Program-made: the position numbers and the translations under genes
Notes under the pieces: model-generated
Told to the model about the DNA's origin: nothing
What the model saw: only the letters and a program-made list of their open reading frames with translations
Database searches by the model: none
Shown: piece by piece, positions 1 to 7,503 of the stretch
How positions within the stretch are numbered: the first letter of the stretch is position 1
How the letters are laid out: every line of letters begins with the position of its first letter
Origin: Streptococcus sp. LYSM12
GTDB taxonomy: Bacteria > Bacillota > Bacilli > Lactobacillales > Streptococcaceae
NCBI RefSeq assembly: GCF_004569635.1
Contig: NZ_SPOZ01000023.1
Location: 1-42,600 of the forward strand
DNA length: 42,600 nucleotides
Reading direction: 5' to 3'

Positions 1-155
1 CAACTACAAACTACCCCTGCACGTTTGGTTCGTCTTCTTTAATTTTCAAAGGTCTTTCCTGTCTGCTCTCTCAAGCGACAACTATATCAGTATATCACCT
101 CATTTTCGCTTTGTCAATAACTTTTTTTCTTTTTTTCTACTTTTTTTCGTTTTTG
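1..155 (-). promoter_or_regulatory. rRNA operon promoter and 5' leader (16S lies left of the window)
   Basis: On the minus strand a consensus -35 TTGACA (112-117) and -10 TATACT (89-94) are separated by exactly 17 bases. Upstream, at 118-155, lies an A-rich stretch (seen as T-tracts on the plus strand) that fits an UP element. Downstream the leader includes GACCTTTGAAAATTAAAGAA and GACGAACCAAACG, which I recognise as typical of the region before streptococcal 16S rRNA. The promoter fires leftward out of the window. The rRNA gene itself is not visible, so this is inferred from promoter strength and leader wording. The stretch 156-310 holds nothing else I recognise. Confidence 0.75.
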
Positions 156-310
156 CTTAAATCTTGAAACGTAAAGGGGTTCTCCTCCCCCTAGTTACTG
201 CCCCTCTAGACCAAGAATTAATGGGCAGAAGCCCCTGAAATTAAAAATAGTATACATGTGAAATAGCCACTAGTATGCGTCGGACTTTCTACAACATTTT
301 TAGGGGAAAC

Positions 311-348
311 TAAAACAATATCTGCAGAAATCTGCAGATATTGTTTTA
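311..348 (-). terminator. Perfect 18-bp inverted repeat at the hpf 3' end
   Basis: The arms TAAAACAATATCTGCAGA (311-328) and TCTGCAGATATTGTTTTA (331-348) are perfectly complementary with a two-base spacer. The hpf stop codon (346-348) forms the tip of one arm. On the minus strand the second arm ends in a T-rich stretch, as expected of an intrinsic terminator, but the stem is AT-rich. Confidence 0.6.
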
Positions 349-888
349 AACTTTGACTTCTAGCAAGCCGAGCCCGCCGTCTTCACGTTTGTAAATAACA
401 TTAGTTGTGGAATCCTTAGCATCCGTATAGATGAAGAAATCATGTCCTAGCAATTCAAGTTGCAAAATTGCTTCTTCCAAATCCATTGGTTTTAAATCAA
501 CTTGCTTTGTGCGAACAACTTTTGTTTCTTCTTCAACTTGCTCTACCAATTCTTCGGTAAACAATTGACTAGTTGGTACTTTATGACGGTTTTTCTTTTC
601 AATCTTTGTTTTGTTACGACGGATTTGGCGTTCAATCTTATCAACTACCAAATCAATTGATCCATACATATCCTGAGAAATGTCTTCTGCTCGAAGTGTG
701 ATAGAACCTAGCGGAATCGTTACTTCTACTTTTGAGCGTTTGTCACGGTATACTTTCAGATTTACTTTGGCATTTAAGTCTTGATCTGCATGAAAATATT
801 TTTCAATCTTAGCCACTTTTTCTTCAACATAACTACGAAGAGCTTCTGTTACTTCAATGTTCTCTCCACGAATGCTAAATTTAATCAT
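346..888 (-). CDS. hpf: Ribosome hibernation promoting factor, long form
   Basis: This 180-residue protein has the two-domain layout of long HPF (YfiA/YvyD type). Residues 1 to about 105 are the S30AE/RaiA-like domain that binds the 30S decoding region. Residues about 120-180 are the C-terminal dimerisation domain (DLEEAILQLELLGHDFFIY...) that joins two 70S particles into inactive 100S dimers in stationary phase. Length matches the family. The start ATG at 888 follows a GAGG ribosome site. A promoter lies just upstream on the minus strand: -35 TTGCAA (952-957), -10 TATAAT (930-935), 16-base spacing. The gene sits downstream of the competence genes comFA-comFC, its usual position in streptococci, but has its own promoter. 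Confidence 0.95.
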   Translation of the reverse strand: MIKFSIRGENIEVTEALRSYVEEKVAKIEKYFHADQDLNAKVNLKVYRDKRSKVEVTIPLGSITLRAEDISQDMYGSIDLVVDKIERQIRRNKTKIEKKNRHKVPTSQLFTEELVEQVEEETKVVRTKQVDLKPMDLEEAILQLELLGHDFFIYTDAKDSTTNVIYKREDGGLGLLEVKV

Positions 889-929
889 AGTAAATACCTC
901 TTTCTAAGCTTTCGCTTTTGTTCACTACT

Positions 930-957
930 ATTATACCACACCAGTATTTTTTTGCAA
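930..957 (-). promoter_or_regulatory. hpf promoter
   Basis: TTGCAA at 952-957 and a consensus TATAAT at 930-935 with a 16-base spacer lie about 40 bases before the hpf start, between comFC and hpf. Confidence 0.6.
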
Positions 958-964
958 GCGTTTA

Positions 965-1630
965 CTAACGGGCGAGTGAAAAACTCGTGACTGTTTTCGC
1001 TCCATTTTTCATCAAGAGTTGTTTGGCTAACTGTATGGTAGCACCTGTCGTGTAAATATCATCAATTAGGATAATCTTATCTGGAACATCTACTTTTGCC
1101 ACAATAGAAAAAGGTTGGTGTAAGGTCAAACGTTCTTGGCGTGTCTTTTCTGATTGTTTTTTTGTGTCTTCTTTTTGGAGAATTTCCTGGAATGAAAGCC
1201 CCGCAGCGGTTAGCAAACCTGTTACTTGATTAAAGCCCCTTTCTCCCATCCTCTTCTCACTAATCGGAATGGGAACAAGGACATCAGCTTCCTTATCTTT
1301 AAAATACTCCTTTAATTCAGTTGCAAATACCATTCGTAACAGGTAATCTCCGAAAAATTTATAACGGCTGATATAATTTGCCATTTGCTCGTTATAATGA
1401 TAGAGACTTTCATGAGAAACTGTCGCTCCTTTTTTATACCAATATAGACAATCTGAACAAAGCTTAGCCTCACCTTCTTTAAAGCAAGCAGGGCAGTGTG
1501 TCTCTGAAATGAGGAGAAACTTCTCCTTACAATCCGCACAAACTCCTTCTTTTTCCTTTCTTAATAGAAGAATATCTAAAAATAAGATTCGTTTTCTAAG
1601 CGTTTGCTGACATAATAGACATGTTGCCAT
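965..1630 (-). CDS. comFC: ComFC, late competence phosphoribosyltransferase-like protein
   Basis: This 221-residue protein belongs to the ComF/GntX family required for natural transformation, where ComFC works with ComFA at the cytoplasmic side of the DNA uptake channel. Cysteines C4/C7, C31/C34, C46/C49 and C58/C61 form CxxC pairs typical of the N-terminal zinc-binding part. The C-terminal half carries the PRPP-loop motif LIDDIYTTGAT (about 188-199). The gene begins inside the 3' end of comFA (35-base overlap), so the two are co-transcribed and probably translationally coupled. Regulation should follow the ComX box upstream of comFA. Confidence 0.93.
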   Translation of the reverse strand: MATCLLCQQTLRKRILFLDILLLRKEKEGVCADCKEKFLLISETHCPACFKEGEAKLCSDCLYWYKKGATVSHESLYHYNEQMANYISRYKFFGDYLLRMVFATELKEYFKDKEADVLVPIPISEKRMGERGFNQVTGLLTAAGLSFQEILQKEDTKKQSEKTRQERLTLHQPFSIVAKVDVPDKIILIDDIYTTGATIQLAKQLLMKNGAKTVTSFSLAR

Positions 1631-2915
1631 AGCCTGCCTCCTCGTTCATCAATCGAATCTCTTGAATAGCTTTTTCAATCGCATGATTAGTTCCATCTTG
1701 AAAGAAGAGCACTTCACCTGTCGGACGTTCCATGCTTCGACCAACTCGCCCAGCAATCTGAATCAATGACGAGGAAGTATAGAGATGATGATTGGCATTT
1801 ACAACAAACACATCTATACAAGGAAAGGTTATTCCACGTTCCAAAATCGTTGTTGTAATAAGAATACTGATTTCTTTCTTGCGAAATTGTTCAACGATTT
1901 CAAAGCGATTTTCTGTTTGACTAGATACAAAGCCAATGCTTTCATCTGGAAAGTTGCCCTCTAACAACTGTGCAAAATGGTGTCCCATCTGAATTTCTGG
2001 TAGGAAAAGCAGTAACGGAAAGCCTGTTTGCTGTTGATTAGCTATCTTTTTGAGTAATTTGGGGACAATCTTGTTCTTTTTTAGAGAATTTTCAAAGTGA
2101 GCCAGCCATACTTTTTGGGGAACAACTAGTGGATTTCCATGAAAACGTCGTGGCAAACGGAGCCGGTGTAAGCTCCCTGCACGGACCTTTTGTTCCAATT
2201 TATCTGTTGATGTCGCTGTCAAAAACATGGTCACTCCGTCTTCTTTGACAGCATTTTCTACTGCACGGTAGAGCACTGGATTATCCGTATAGGGAAAAGC
2301 ATCGACTTCGTCAATCAGAACCAAGTCAAAAGCGCGATAGAATTTGAGTAATTGATGCGTAGTCGCAATGACCAAAGGTGTGCGAAAATAGGCTTCTCCT
2401 GCACCATGTAAGAGGCTGATTGGACAAGCAAAATCCTCTTGTAATCGCCTATACAATTCGATACAGACATCAATCCGCGGACTAGCTAAGCACACGGCTC
2501 CTCCTGCATCAATCACATCTGCAACCACTTGATATATCATCTCGGTCTTTCCAGCTCCTGTTACCGCATGAACCAAGGTAGCTGTTCTAGCGTTCAAATG
2601 TTGCCGTAAGATATCTGAAATTTCTTGCTGCCAAACGGTCAACTGTCCTTGCCATTTTAACGACTTTTGTCGCGGAAATGCTTGCTGAGGAAATGAATAC
2701 AAATCCTCATCTGTCCGCACGCGCCCAAGCAAGATACACTCTCTACAATATATGGCACCAGCTGGTAGGCAATGTTTCGCATCGAATATCGTTGAACAAC
2801 GAAAACAGGCCTTATCAGCTGTCTGACTTGCTAGTTTCGTGGCTTGCATGCGTTCTTCTTCTGTTAGTTGGTGATAAGTAAACAATCGTCCGTAGTAATT
2901 TGCTAGATCCGTCAT
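1596..2915 (-). CDS. comFA: ComFA, ATP-dependent DNA translocase for transformation
   Basis: This 439-residue superfamily 2 helicase-like ATPase helps drive incoming single-stranded DNA into the cytoplasm. An N-terminal zinc finger is visible as C37/C40 and C57/C60. Walker A is AVTGAGKT (117-124), and the Walker B/DEAD box appears as DEVD (202-205). The C-terminal helicase half ends with the QIAGRVGR motif. The ATG at 2915 lies only seven bases after a competence box (GACGAATA, 2923-2930 on the minus strand) and has no Shine-Dalgarno sequence, so the mRNA may be leaderless. The gene is divergent from yigZ and overlaps comFC downstream. Confidence 0.95.
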   Translation of the reverse strand: MTDLANYYGRLFTYHQLTEEERMQATKLASQTADKACFRCSTIFDAKHCLPAGAIYCRECILLGRVRTDEDLYSFPQQAFPRQKSLKWQGQLTVWQQEISDILRQHLNARTATLVHAVTGAGKTEMIYQVVADVIDAGGAVCLASPRIDVCIELYRRLQEDFACPISLLHGAGEAYFRTPLVIATTHQLLKFYRAFDLVLIDEVDAFPYTDNPVLYRAVENAVKEDGVTMFLTATSTDKLEQKVRAGSLHRLRLPRRFHGNPLVVPQKVWLAHFENSLKKNKIVPKLLKKIANQQQTGFPLLLFLPEIQMGHHFAQLLEGNFPDESIGFVSSQTENRFEIVEQFRKKEISILITTTILERGITFPCIDVFVVNANHHLYTSSSLIQIAGRVGRSMERPTGEVLFFQDGTNHAIEKAIQEIRLMNEEAGYGNMSIMSANA

Positions 2916-2922
2916 ACTTATT

Positions 2923-2930
2923 TATTCGTC
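2923..2930 (-). promoter_or_regulatory. ComX (sigma X) competence box of comFA
   Basis: The minus strand reads GACGAATA, one mismatch from the streptococcal late-competence consensus TACGAATA, with an A-rich upstream flank. It lies seven bases from the comFA ATG. The box is the site used by the alternative sigma factor ComX. Confidence 0.7.
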
Positions 2931-2946
2931 ATTTTTTCCTGAAAAC

Positions 2947-2975
2947 TTGTCATCTTCAAAAAAACTTAGTACAAT
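2947..2975 (+). promoter_or_regulatory. yigZ promoter, probably leaderless
   Basis: -35 TTGTCA (2947-2952) and -10 TACAAT (2970-2975) are spaced by 17 bases. Only six bases separate the -10 from the yigZ ATG at 2982, so transcription should begin at or next to the A of the start codon. No ribosome-binding site precedes the ATG. Confidence 0.6.
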
Positions 2976-2981
2976 CATGAT

Positions 2982-3614
2982 ATGAAAGAATATAGAACCA
3001 TTACTGCTGACGGTCTAGCGGAAGAAGAAATTAAAAAATCACGTTTCATTTGCCATTTAAAACGGGTAACTTCAGAAGAAGAAGCCCGTAACTTTATCAA
3101 CACAGTCAAAAAAACGCACTATCGCGCCACCCATAACTGCTCTGCTTTTATCCTAGGAAAAAATATGGAAATCAAGCGCTCATCAGACGATGGAGAACCT
3201 TCGGGTACTGCTGGCGTTCCCATGCTCACAGTCCTAGAAAATAACCAACTGACCAATGTAGCTGCCGTTGTGACCCGCTATTTTGGTGGGATTAAACTAG
3301 GTGCTGGAGGTTTAATTCGAGCATATGCTGGCTCTGTCGCTAGTGCCATATCTGAAATAGGTATTGTCAAAGTTAAAAAACAGCAAGGAATTGCGATTAC
3401 GATGAACTATTCTCAATATCAGGAATTTGCTAATTGGCGGACTACTCATGATTTGGAAGAATATGATACTGAATTTTTAGCGGATGTTCAAACCATGATT
3501 TTTACCAACGAGGAAGAGCTACAGGACATTACCAACAGTCTAATCGAGTTTTACCATGGAAAAATCCAGATTGAAAAGGCTAATTTCCGTGTTATTGAAA
3601 TTCCAGTGCATTGA
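2982..3614 (+). CDS. yigZ: YigZ/IMPACT family protein
   Basis: This 210-residue protein of the YigZ/YvyE (IMPACT, UPF0029) family has the conserved core GEPSGTAGVPML and the RYFGGIKLGAGGLIRAY motif in the N-terminal domain (about 15-125), followed by a ferredoxin-like C-terminal domain. The family is linked to translation and stress control in eukaryotes (IMPACT); its bacterial role is not settled. It is divergent from comFA across a 66-base spacer, the usual streptococcal arrangement. In other streptococci cysK normally lies close by, whereas here a protease gene and a repeat array separate them. Confidence 0.9.
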   Translation: MKEYRTITADGLAEEEIKKSRFICHLKRVTSEEEARNFINTVKKTHYRATHNCSAFILGKNMEIKRSSDDGEPSGTAGVPMLTVLENNQLTNVAAVVTRYFGGIKLGAGGLIRAYAGSVASAISEIGIVKVKKQQGIAITMNYSQYQEFANWRTTHDLEEYDTEFLADVQTMIFTNEEELQDITNSLIEFYHGKIQIEKANFRVIEIPVH

Positions 3615-3710
3615 TATTCCTACCACCACCGTAGACAGCCTTGCCTTTAAATCTATGTCTTGGTATATCTATTGTGACCTTTTCATGACTTTCTAGACAA
3701 GAGCTTTTTT

Positions 3711-3740
3711 CATAAAAAGTAAAGCGCTTTACTTTTTATG
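3711..3740. promoter_or_regulatory. Perfect 30-bp palindrome, probable operator of the protease gene
   Basis: The half-site CATAAAAAGTAAAGC is followed immediately by its exact reverse complement, with no spacer. It overlaps a likely -35 (TTTACT, 3728-3733), with a -10 TATCAT at 3751-3756 and a 17-base spacer. The core AAAGCGCTTT matches the centre of CcpA cre sites and LacI/GalR-type operators. The flanks are not a full cre match. A weak bidirectional terminator is the alternative. Confidence 0.6.
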
Positions 3741-3786
3741 AAAATAATAATATCATAGAGATATCAACTATATAAAGGAGAAAAAA

Positions 3787-4548
3787 ATGAAGAAAAAATT
3801 TTTCTTATCTCTCTGTCTAGGTCTACTAGCATTTGCACCAAGTTTGGCTTTTGCAGGTACAAGACAACCTGTGACTCCTAGGGAACAAAAAACATTTCCT
3901 TATAATCTTATATACGATTGGTATGTGACAAAATCGGATGGTCAAACGATGCGATCAACTGGCACATATATAGGAGGTGGTAAATTTTTATCCTCTGCCC
4001 ACAGTATCACGGATCGGTATGGTCGTTATAGCAGTAGCAATACAGCCATATCAATCGCTCCTGATGCAAGTGAACAGTTCAAAGTTTATAGCCAAGGGAA
4101 TAACAATCCTTTCAAAGTCATGCCTGGTTATGCAGGATTCGATGACCTAAGAAATGACATCAGTATCACAGAAATTACGGAACCCATTTCTATTAATACA
4201 AATTCCCAAGGAATAAAACTAAAAGTCTATCAAGACTTATCTAAACTGGTAGGAAAGACCGTCTACACAGCTGGATATTCAAGCTACACAAAAACTGATT
4301 TTACAAAATCTAAAGGGAAAATTCTTTCAGTTGCAAGCGATGGAACCCTAATAGCTGACTTAGGGTCTGCTAAAGAAAACTCCGGTTCTGCGGTTTATCT
4401 TAATGGCGAAATCATCGGAATCTTAACCGCCATCACAGATGAATGTATCGGACAAGATACCTGTAAAAGGGGAACTATAACACCTCTTACCATGGAAATC
4501 AAGCAGAAGTTACTTGATCCGAATGGTATTCCTAGTTATGTCGAGTAA
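3787..4548 (+). CDS. Secreted trypsin-like (V8-type) serine protease
   Basis: This 253-residue protein starts with a clear signal peptide: MKKK, a hydrophobic stretch to about residue 21, and a likely cleavage after AFA (21-23). The mature part shows a chymotrypsin-fold triad: H72 in SSAHSITD, D124 in LRNDISITEI and S199 in ENSGSAVYL, resembling glutamyl endopeptidase/V8 proteases. Two cysteines, C220 and C226, flank a short loop near the C-terminus and could form a disulfide. No LPXTG anchor or membrane segment follows, so it should be released. A strong AAAGGAG site precedes the ATG, and a perfect 30-bp palindrome overlaps the promoter. It stands alone between yigZ and the repeat array. Substrate unknown. 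Confidence 0.85.
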   Translation: MKKKFFLSLCLGLLAFAPSLAFAGTRQPVTPREQKTFPYNLIYDWYVTKSDGQTMRSTGTYIGGGKFLSSAHSITDRYGRYSSSNTAISIAPDASEQFKVYSQGNNNPFKVMPGYAGFDDLRNDISITEITEPISINTNSQGIKLKVYQDLSKLVGKTVYTAGYSSYTKTDFTKSKGKILSVASDGTLIADLGSAKENSGSAVYLNGEIIGILTAITDECIGQDTCKRGTITPLTMEIKQKLLDPNGIPSYVE

Positions 4549-4554
4549 ACAAGC

Positions 4555-4584
4555 GAAAAAGTGCTTTTTAAGAAGTGCTTTTTC
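4555..4584 (+). terminator. Terminator-like hairpin after the protease gene
   Basis: GAAAAAGTGC can pair with GTGCTTTTTC (two G-U pairs) across a ten-base loop, starting just after the protease stop codon. The 3' arm carries the T-run. Confidence 0.5.
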
Positions 4585-4737
4585 ATTTCATCATATCGCC
4601 ACAAACTTCAAACAAGCAACTGTTCCTCTACCGATTGTGCTAGGCAATTTGAGAAATTATTGATTTGAGAGTGTCTACGACAATTCCTTGAAGGAATACC
4701 TAAAATAAGAACTTCAGAATAAACTAGCACAAGATAT

Positions 4738-4960
4738 GAAGGCGGTTGACACGAGTTTCAATGGAGGGTTTCAGTCTATTCCCTTGGATATGAAAGAACA
4801 AGGTCCTATCTTCGACTGCTTTTCCCTGTCTATTTTCTGTAAGTATGGGTTGGCTTGCAATCAATGACTTCGCTTTCTAGTTATTAAGATCAGGTACCCA
4901 CAGCTCCAAAGATATACTATGCCTTTGGAACAAATAAAATTTACAACGGCTTGTCCCCCC
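4738..4960 (+). repeat. Dispersed ~200-bp repeat, copy 1
   Basis: The segment matches 18352-18556 over about 200 bases with scattered differences. Shared words include GAGGGTTTCAG/GAGGTTTTCAG, CCTATCTTCG, CAATCAATGACTTCGCTTTC and CTATGCCTTTGGAAC. A shorter related piece is at 42170-42226. No coding frame is conserved. The rest of 4585-4737 holds nothing I recognise. Confidence 0.6.
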
Positions 4961-4967
4961 TACATCA

Positions 4968-5172
4968 AGATACGAGGACGTATGAAAAGCGACTGAAAAA
5001 TAGGTGACTGACGCTGTGTTCAGTAAACACAAGGAAGTCTATCTTTTTTCCGAGCTCTTAGTCCGAATTCAATTCCCCAAGATACAAGGACGTTGAAAAA
5101 GTGAATGCACCCTAAGGGTTTCCGTATCTGTAAAGCAAGCACAGCCTGCAACAGCTACGGTAAAAATAGGCG
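4968..5172 (+). repeat. Two ~110-bp hairpin repeat units (AAGATAC family)
   Basis: Units begin with AAGATAC at 4968 and 5079 (spacing 111). The first has the family outer stem and an apical hairpin GTGTT/AACAC. The second switches after about 20 bases into CTGTAAAGCAAGCACAGCC...GGTAAAAATAGG, a module also found before the 18124 unit. It runs directly into the 104-bp array. Confidence 0.65.
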
Positions 5173-5796
5173 GCCGAACAGAAGTTGCGAGTAACTTCGT
5201 CGTGAGACCCCGACGAGGATAGCTAGGCGAGTTCCAAACGAAAGGGCGGGGAATTGCCAGATAGCTACCGTCAAGCGCCGAACAGAAGTTGCGAGTAACT
5301 TCGTCGTGAGACCCCGACGAGGATAGCTAGGTGAGTTCCAAACGAAAGGGCAGGGAATTGCCAGATAGCTACCGTCAAGCGCCGAACAGAAGTTGCGAGT
5401 AACTTCGTCGTGAGACCCCGACGAGGATAGCTAGGCGAGTTCCAAACGAAAGTGCAGGGAATTGCCAGCTGGCTACCGTCAAGTGGCCGAACAGAAGTTG
5501 ATCGCAACTTTGTCGTGAGACCCCGACGAGGATAGCTAGGCGAGTTCCAAACGAAAGTGCAGGGAATTGACAGATAGCTACCGTCAAGCGCCGAACAGAA
5601 ATTGATCGCAACTTCGTCGTGAGACCCCGACGAGGATAGCTAGGTGAGTTCCAAACGAAAGGGTGGGGAATTGACAGATAGCTACCGTCAAGTGGCCGAA
5701 CAGAAGTTGCTTGTAGCTTCGTTGTGAAATCCCTGCGAGGATAGCTAGGCTCATCACAAATAAAATGCAGGGACGCCCGCTAGCTACTGCTAAACA
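5173..5796 (+). repeat. Six-copy tandem array of ~104-bp structured units
   Basis: Units starting GCCGAACAGAA begin at 5173, 5277, 5381, 5486, 5590 and 5695, giving periods of 104, 104, 105, 104 and 105. The sixth is the most diverged. Each unit can fold into GAAGTT/AACTTC and TCGTCG/CGACGA hairpins plus a longer stem in which GGATAGCTAGGC pairs with GCC...TAGCTACC. Where bases differ, pairing is mostly kept. Since 104 is not a multiple of three, the minus-strand open frames over the array are not genes. Related single units lie at 17840 and 18124. Confidence 0.9.
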
Positions 5797-5933
5797 ATCA
5801 AAGCAGGTTGGCTTACAAGCCGGATATAAGTAAACCTTGCATATAAACTAGCGCTCTTATCATTTCTAGTCAATGATTATTTTTTAGTATCCACTTATAG
5901 GGGAAGTATATCGCCATGATAAGTTTTTTATAT

Positions 5934-5962
5934 TTTACAAACGATAGTAACCAGAGTATACT
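5934..5962 (+). promoter_or_regulatory. cysK promoter
   Basis: -35 TTTACA (5934-5939) and -10 TATACT (5957-5962) have 17-base spacing. A GGAGG ribosome site precedes the cysK ATG at 5990. Confidence 0.7.
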
Positions 5963-5989
5963 GATAACTATAAGAAGTGGAGGTGCCCT

Positions 5990-6910
5990 ATGGCCATTTA
6001 TCAAAATATTACTGAGTTAATTGGAAATACTCCTATTGTAAAACTAAACAATCTCGTGCCAGAAGGGGCAGCAGATGTGTATGTGAAACTAGAAGCTTTC
6101 AATCCTGGTTCTTCCGTGAAAGACCGGATTGCCTTAGCTATGATTGAGCAGGCCGAAAAAGACGGTATCCTTAAACCTGGTGATACTATCGTTGAGCCAA
6201 CCAGTGGAAATACGGGAATCGGACTTGCTTGGGTCGGAGCTGCAAAAGGCTACAAGGTCATCATCGTCATGCCTGAAACCATGAGTATTGAGCGCCGCAA
6301 GATTATCCAAGCCCACGGAGCAGAACTTGTCCTCACTCCAGGTAGTGAGGGAATGAAGGGAGCCATTGCTAAAGCCCGTGAAATTGCAGAAGAACAAGAG
6401 GGGTGGCTTCCCCTACAATTTACAAATCCTGCCAATCCAAAAGTCCATGAGGATACTACTGGCCAAGAAATTCTAGAGGCCTTTGGCTCAACGGGACTCG
6501 ATGCCTTTGTTTCGGGAATTGGGACGGGTGGTACGATTACAGGTGTCTCCCATGCCCTCAAACAAGCTAATCCTGCAATCAGCATTTACGCTGTTGAAGC
6601 TGATGAATCAGCTGTCTTATCAGGTGAAGCACCCGGACCACATAAAATCCAAGGGATTTCAGCGGGTTTTATTCCTGATACCCTAGATACTAAGTCCTAC
6701 GACCATGTTATCCGTGTCAAATCAGATGATGCCCTAGCAATTAGTCGTGCTATCGGCGCACAAGAGGGCTTCCTAGTTGGAATTTCTTCCGGTGCTGCTA
6801 TCTACGCTGCCATTGAAGTCGCCAAAGAATTGGGAGCAGGAAAAAAAGTGTTGGCAATCCTAGCCGACAATGGAGAACGTTACCTGTCAACCGCTCTTTT
6901 CGAGGACTAA
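5990..6910 (+). CDS. cysK: Cysteine synthase A (O-acetylserine sulfhydrylase)
   Basis: This 306-residue PLP enzyme converts O-acetylserine and sulfide to cysteine and acetate. The PLP lysine is K44 in [11 protein letters not shown]. The substrate loop TSGNTG and the phosphate-binding GTGGTITG are both present, and the C-terminal [13 protein letters not shown] is typical of CysK. Length matches the family. The start at 5990 has a GGAGG site eight bases upstream. It is monocistronic, with its own promoter and a strong terminator at 6929-6971. In related streptococci it lies next to yigZ and comF, so the neighbourhood is conserved but expanded by about 2.3 kb here. Confidence 0.97.
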   Translation: MAIYQNITELIGNTPIVKLNNLVPEGAADVYVKLEAFNPGSSVKDRIALAMIEQAEKDGILKPGDTIVEPTSGNTGIGLAWVGAAKGYKVIIVMPETMSIERRKIIQAHGAELVLTPGSEGMKGAIAKAREIAEEQEGWLPLQFTNPANPKVHEDTTGQEILEAFGSTGLDAFVSGIGTGGTITGVSHALKQANPAISIYAVEADESAVLSGEAPGPHKIQGISAGFIPDTLDTKSYDHVIRVKSDDALAISRAIGAQEGFLVGISSGAAIYAAIEVAKELGAGKKVLAILADNGERYLSTALFED

Positions 6911-6928
6911 TTGATATCATACAAATTT

Positions 6929-6971
6929 AAAACCTGTATTCACAGCTCAACACTTGTGAATACAGGTTTTT
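6929..6971 (+). terminator. cysK terminator
   Basis: AAAACCTGTATTCACA pairs perfectly with TGTGAATACAGGTTTT around a ten-base loop, followed by T. The 5' arm is identical over 15 bases to the reverse complement of 38493-38507, an arm of a large inverted repeat elsewhere in the window. Confidence 0.9.
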
Positions 6972-6990
6972 ATCCTTATCTAATGCTCTA

Positions 6991-7101
6991 TATAGTCATT
7001 TCGTTTATCTTTTATTATTTCGTTAACTCGCTTTGCCGTACTCTAGTACAGCTTGCAGTTCGTTGCCTAGTACTAGAAGACTATAAAAATGAAAAGACTT
7101 A
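6991..7101 (-). mobile_element. RUP-like MITE, copy 1
   Basis: The left end TATAGTCATTTCGTTTA is followed by the family interior in reverse orientation (CACTCG-like, CTTTGCCGTACT, TTGCCTAGTACT). The right end is degraded (ATAAAAATGAAAAGACT instead of ATAAACGAAATGACTATA). Size is about 110 bp. Confidence 0.8.
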
Positions 7102-7140
7102 AAATCAGGTTTGCTAAACCACTGACTTCAAGCCGATTTT
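7102..7140 (-). terminator. Terminator of the cvfD operon
   Basis: On the minus strand AAAATC and GATTTT enclose an inner GGTTT-AGC-AAACC hairpin just after the S1-domain gene, next to the MITE end. Confidence 0.5.
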
Positions 7141-7142
7141 AG

Positions 7143-7502
7143 TTATAATTGTTTTTCTAGATAGCTTTTTGCTTCTTTAATCCAATGCGGTAGACTCTTG
7201 GCTAGGGGTTCAAAGCCGATTTTGTAACGGTCACTTGTAAACCGATGAGGACGCGGAACTTTCTGCTTTTCTTCCTCTAACGTTCGTAGAGACAAGCTGA
7301 CTTTCTGGCTATACTCATCAAAATCTACCACCTGAACTAGTAGTTCCTGACCAGTCTTTAATTGCTCGTGTATATTGTCAACATAACCTGTCTTGATTTC
7401 TGAAATATGGATTAAGCCTGTTGTTCCATTCTCCAATTCGACAAAGGCGCCGTAGGGCTGAATACCTGTTACCGTCCCCCGCAGTTTCTCTCCAATTCTC
7501 AT
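7143..7502 (-). CDS. cvfD: S1-domain RNA-binding protein, CvfD/YugI (GSP13) type
   Basis: The protein is about 119 residues from the ATG at 7502. An N-terminal S1 domain (MRIGEKLRGTVTGIQPYGAF... to about residue 70) with the characteristic GAFVELENGTTGLIHISEI core is followed by a short charged tail. The open frame extends 14 codons further upstream, but the 7502 ATG has a GAGG site at the right distance and begins right after the stop of the upstream gene (TAAGATG). Streptococcal CvfD is a post-transcriptional regulator related to B. subtilis GSP13; that role is transferred from the family. It is the last gene downstream of liaFSR. Confidence 0.8.
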   Translation of the reverse strand: MRIGEKLRGTVTGIQPYGAFVELENGTTGLIHISEIKTGYVDNIHEQLKTGQELLVQVVDFDEYSQKVSLSLRTLEEEKQKVPRPHRFTSDRYKIGFEPLAKSLPHWIKEAKSYLEKQL

Positions 7503-7503
7503 C

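Noticed and set aside
1..345. Start of the 16S rRNA gene inside the window
   Set aside because: Only the promoter and leader are recognisable; no 16S sequence is present.
3711..3740. Palindrome as a yigZ terminator only
   Set aside because: No loop and a weak AT stem, about 100 bases after yigZ, while it overlaps the protease -35; an operator is the better reading, though termination is not excluded.
5271..5611. Overlapping minus-strand open frames with repeated peptides over the 104-bp array
   Set aside because: The repeat period is 104-105 bases, so the frame shifts each unit; there is no ribosome site and the similarity is a result of DNA repetition.
5173..5796. CRISPR array
   Set aside because: Units are repeated along their whole length with no unique spacers of constant size, and no cas genes are near.
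6911..7102. Short plus-strand frame after cysK
   Set aside because: It is made of the cysK terminator and a MITE.
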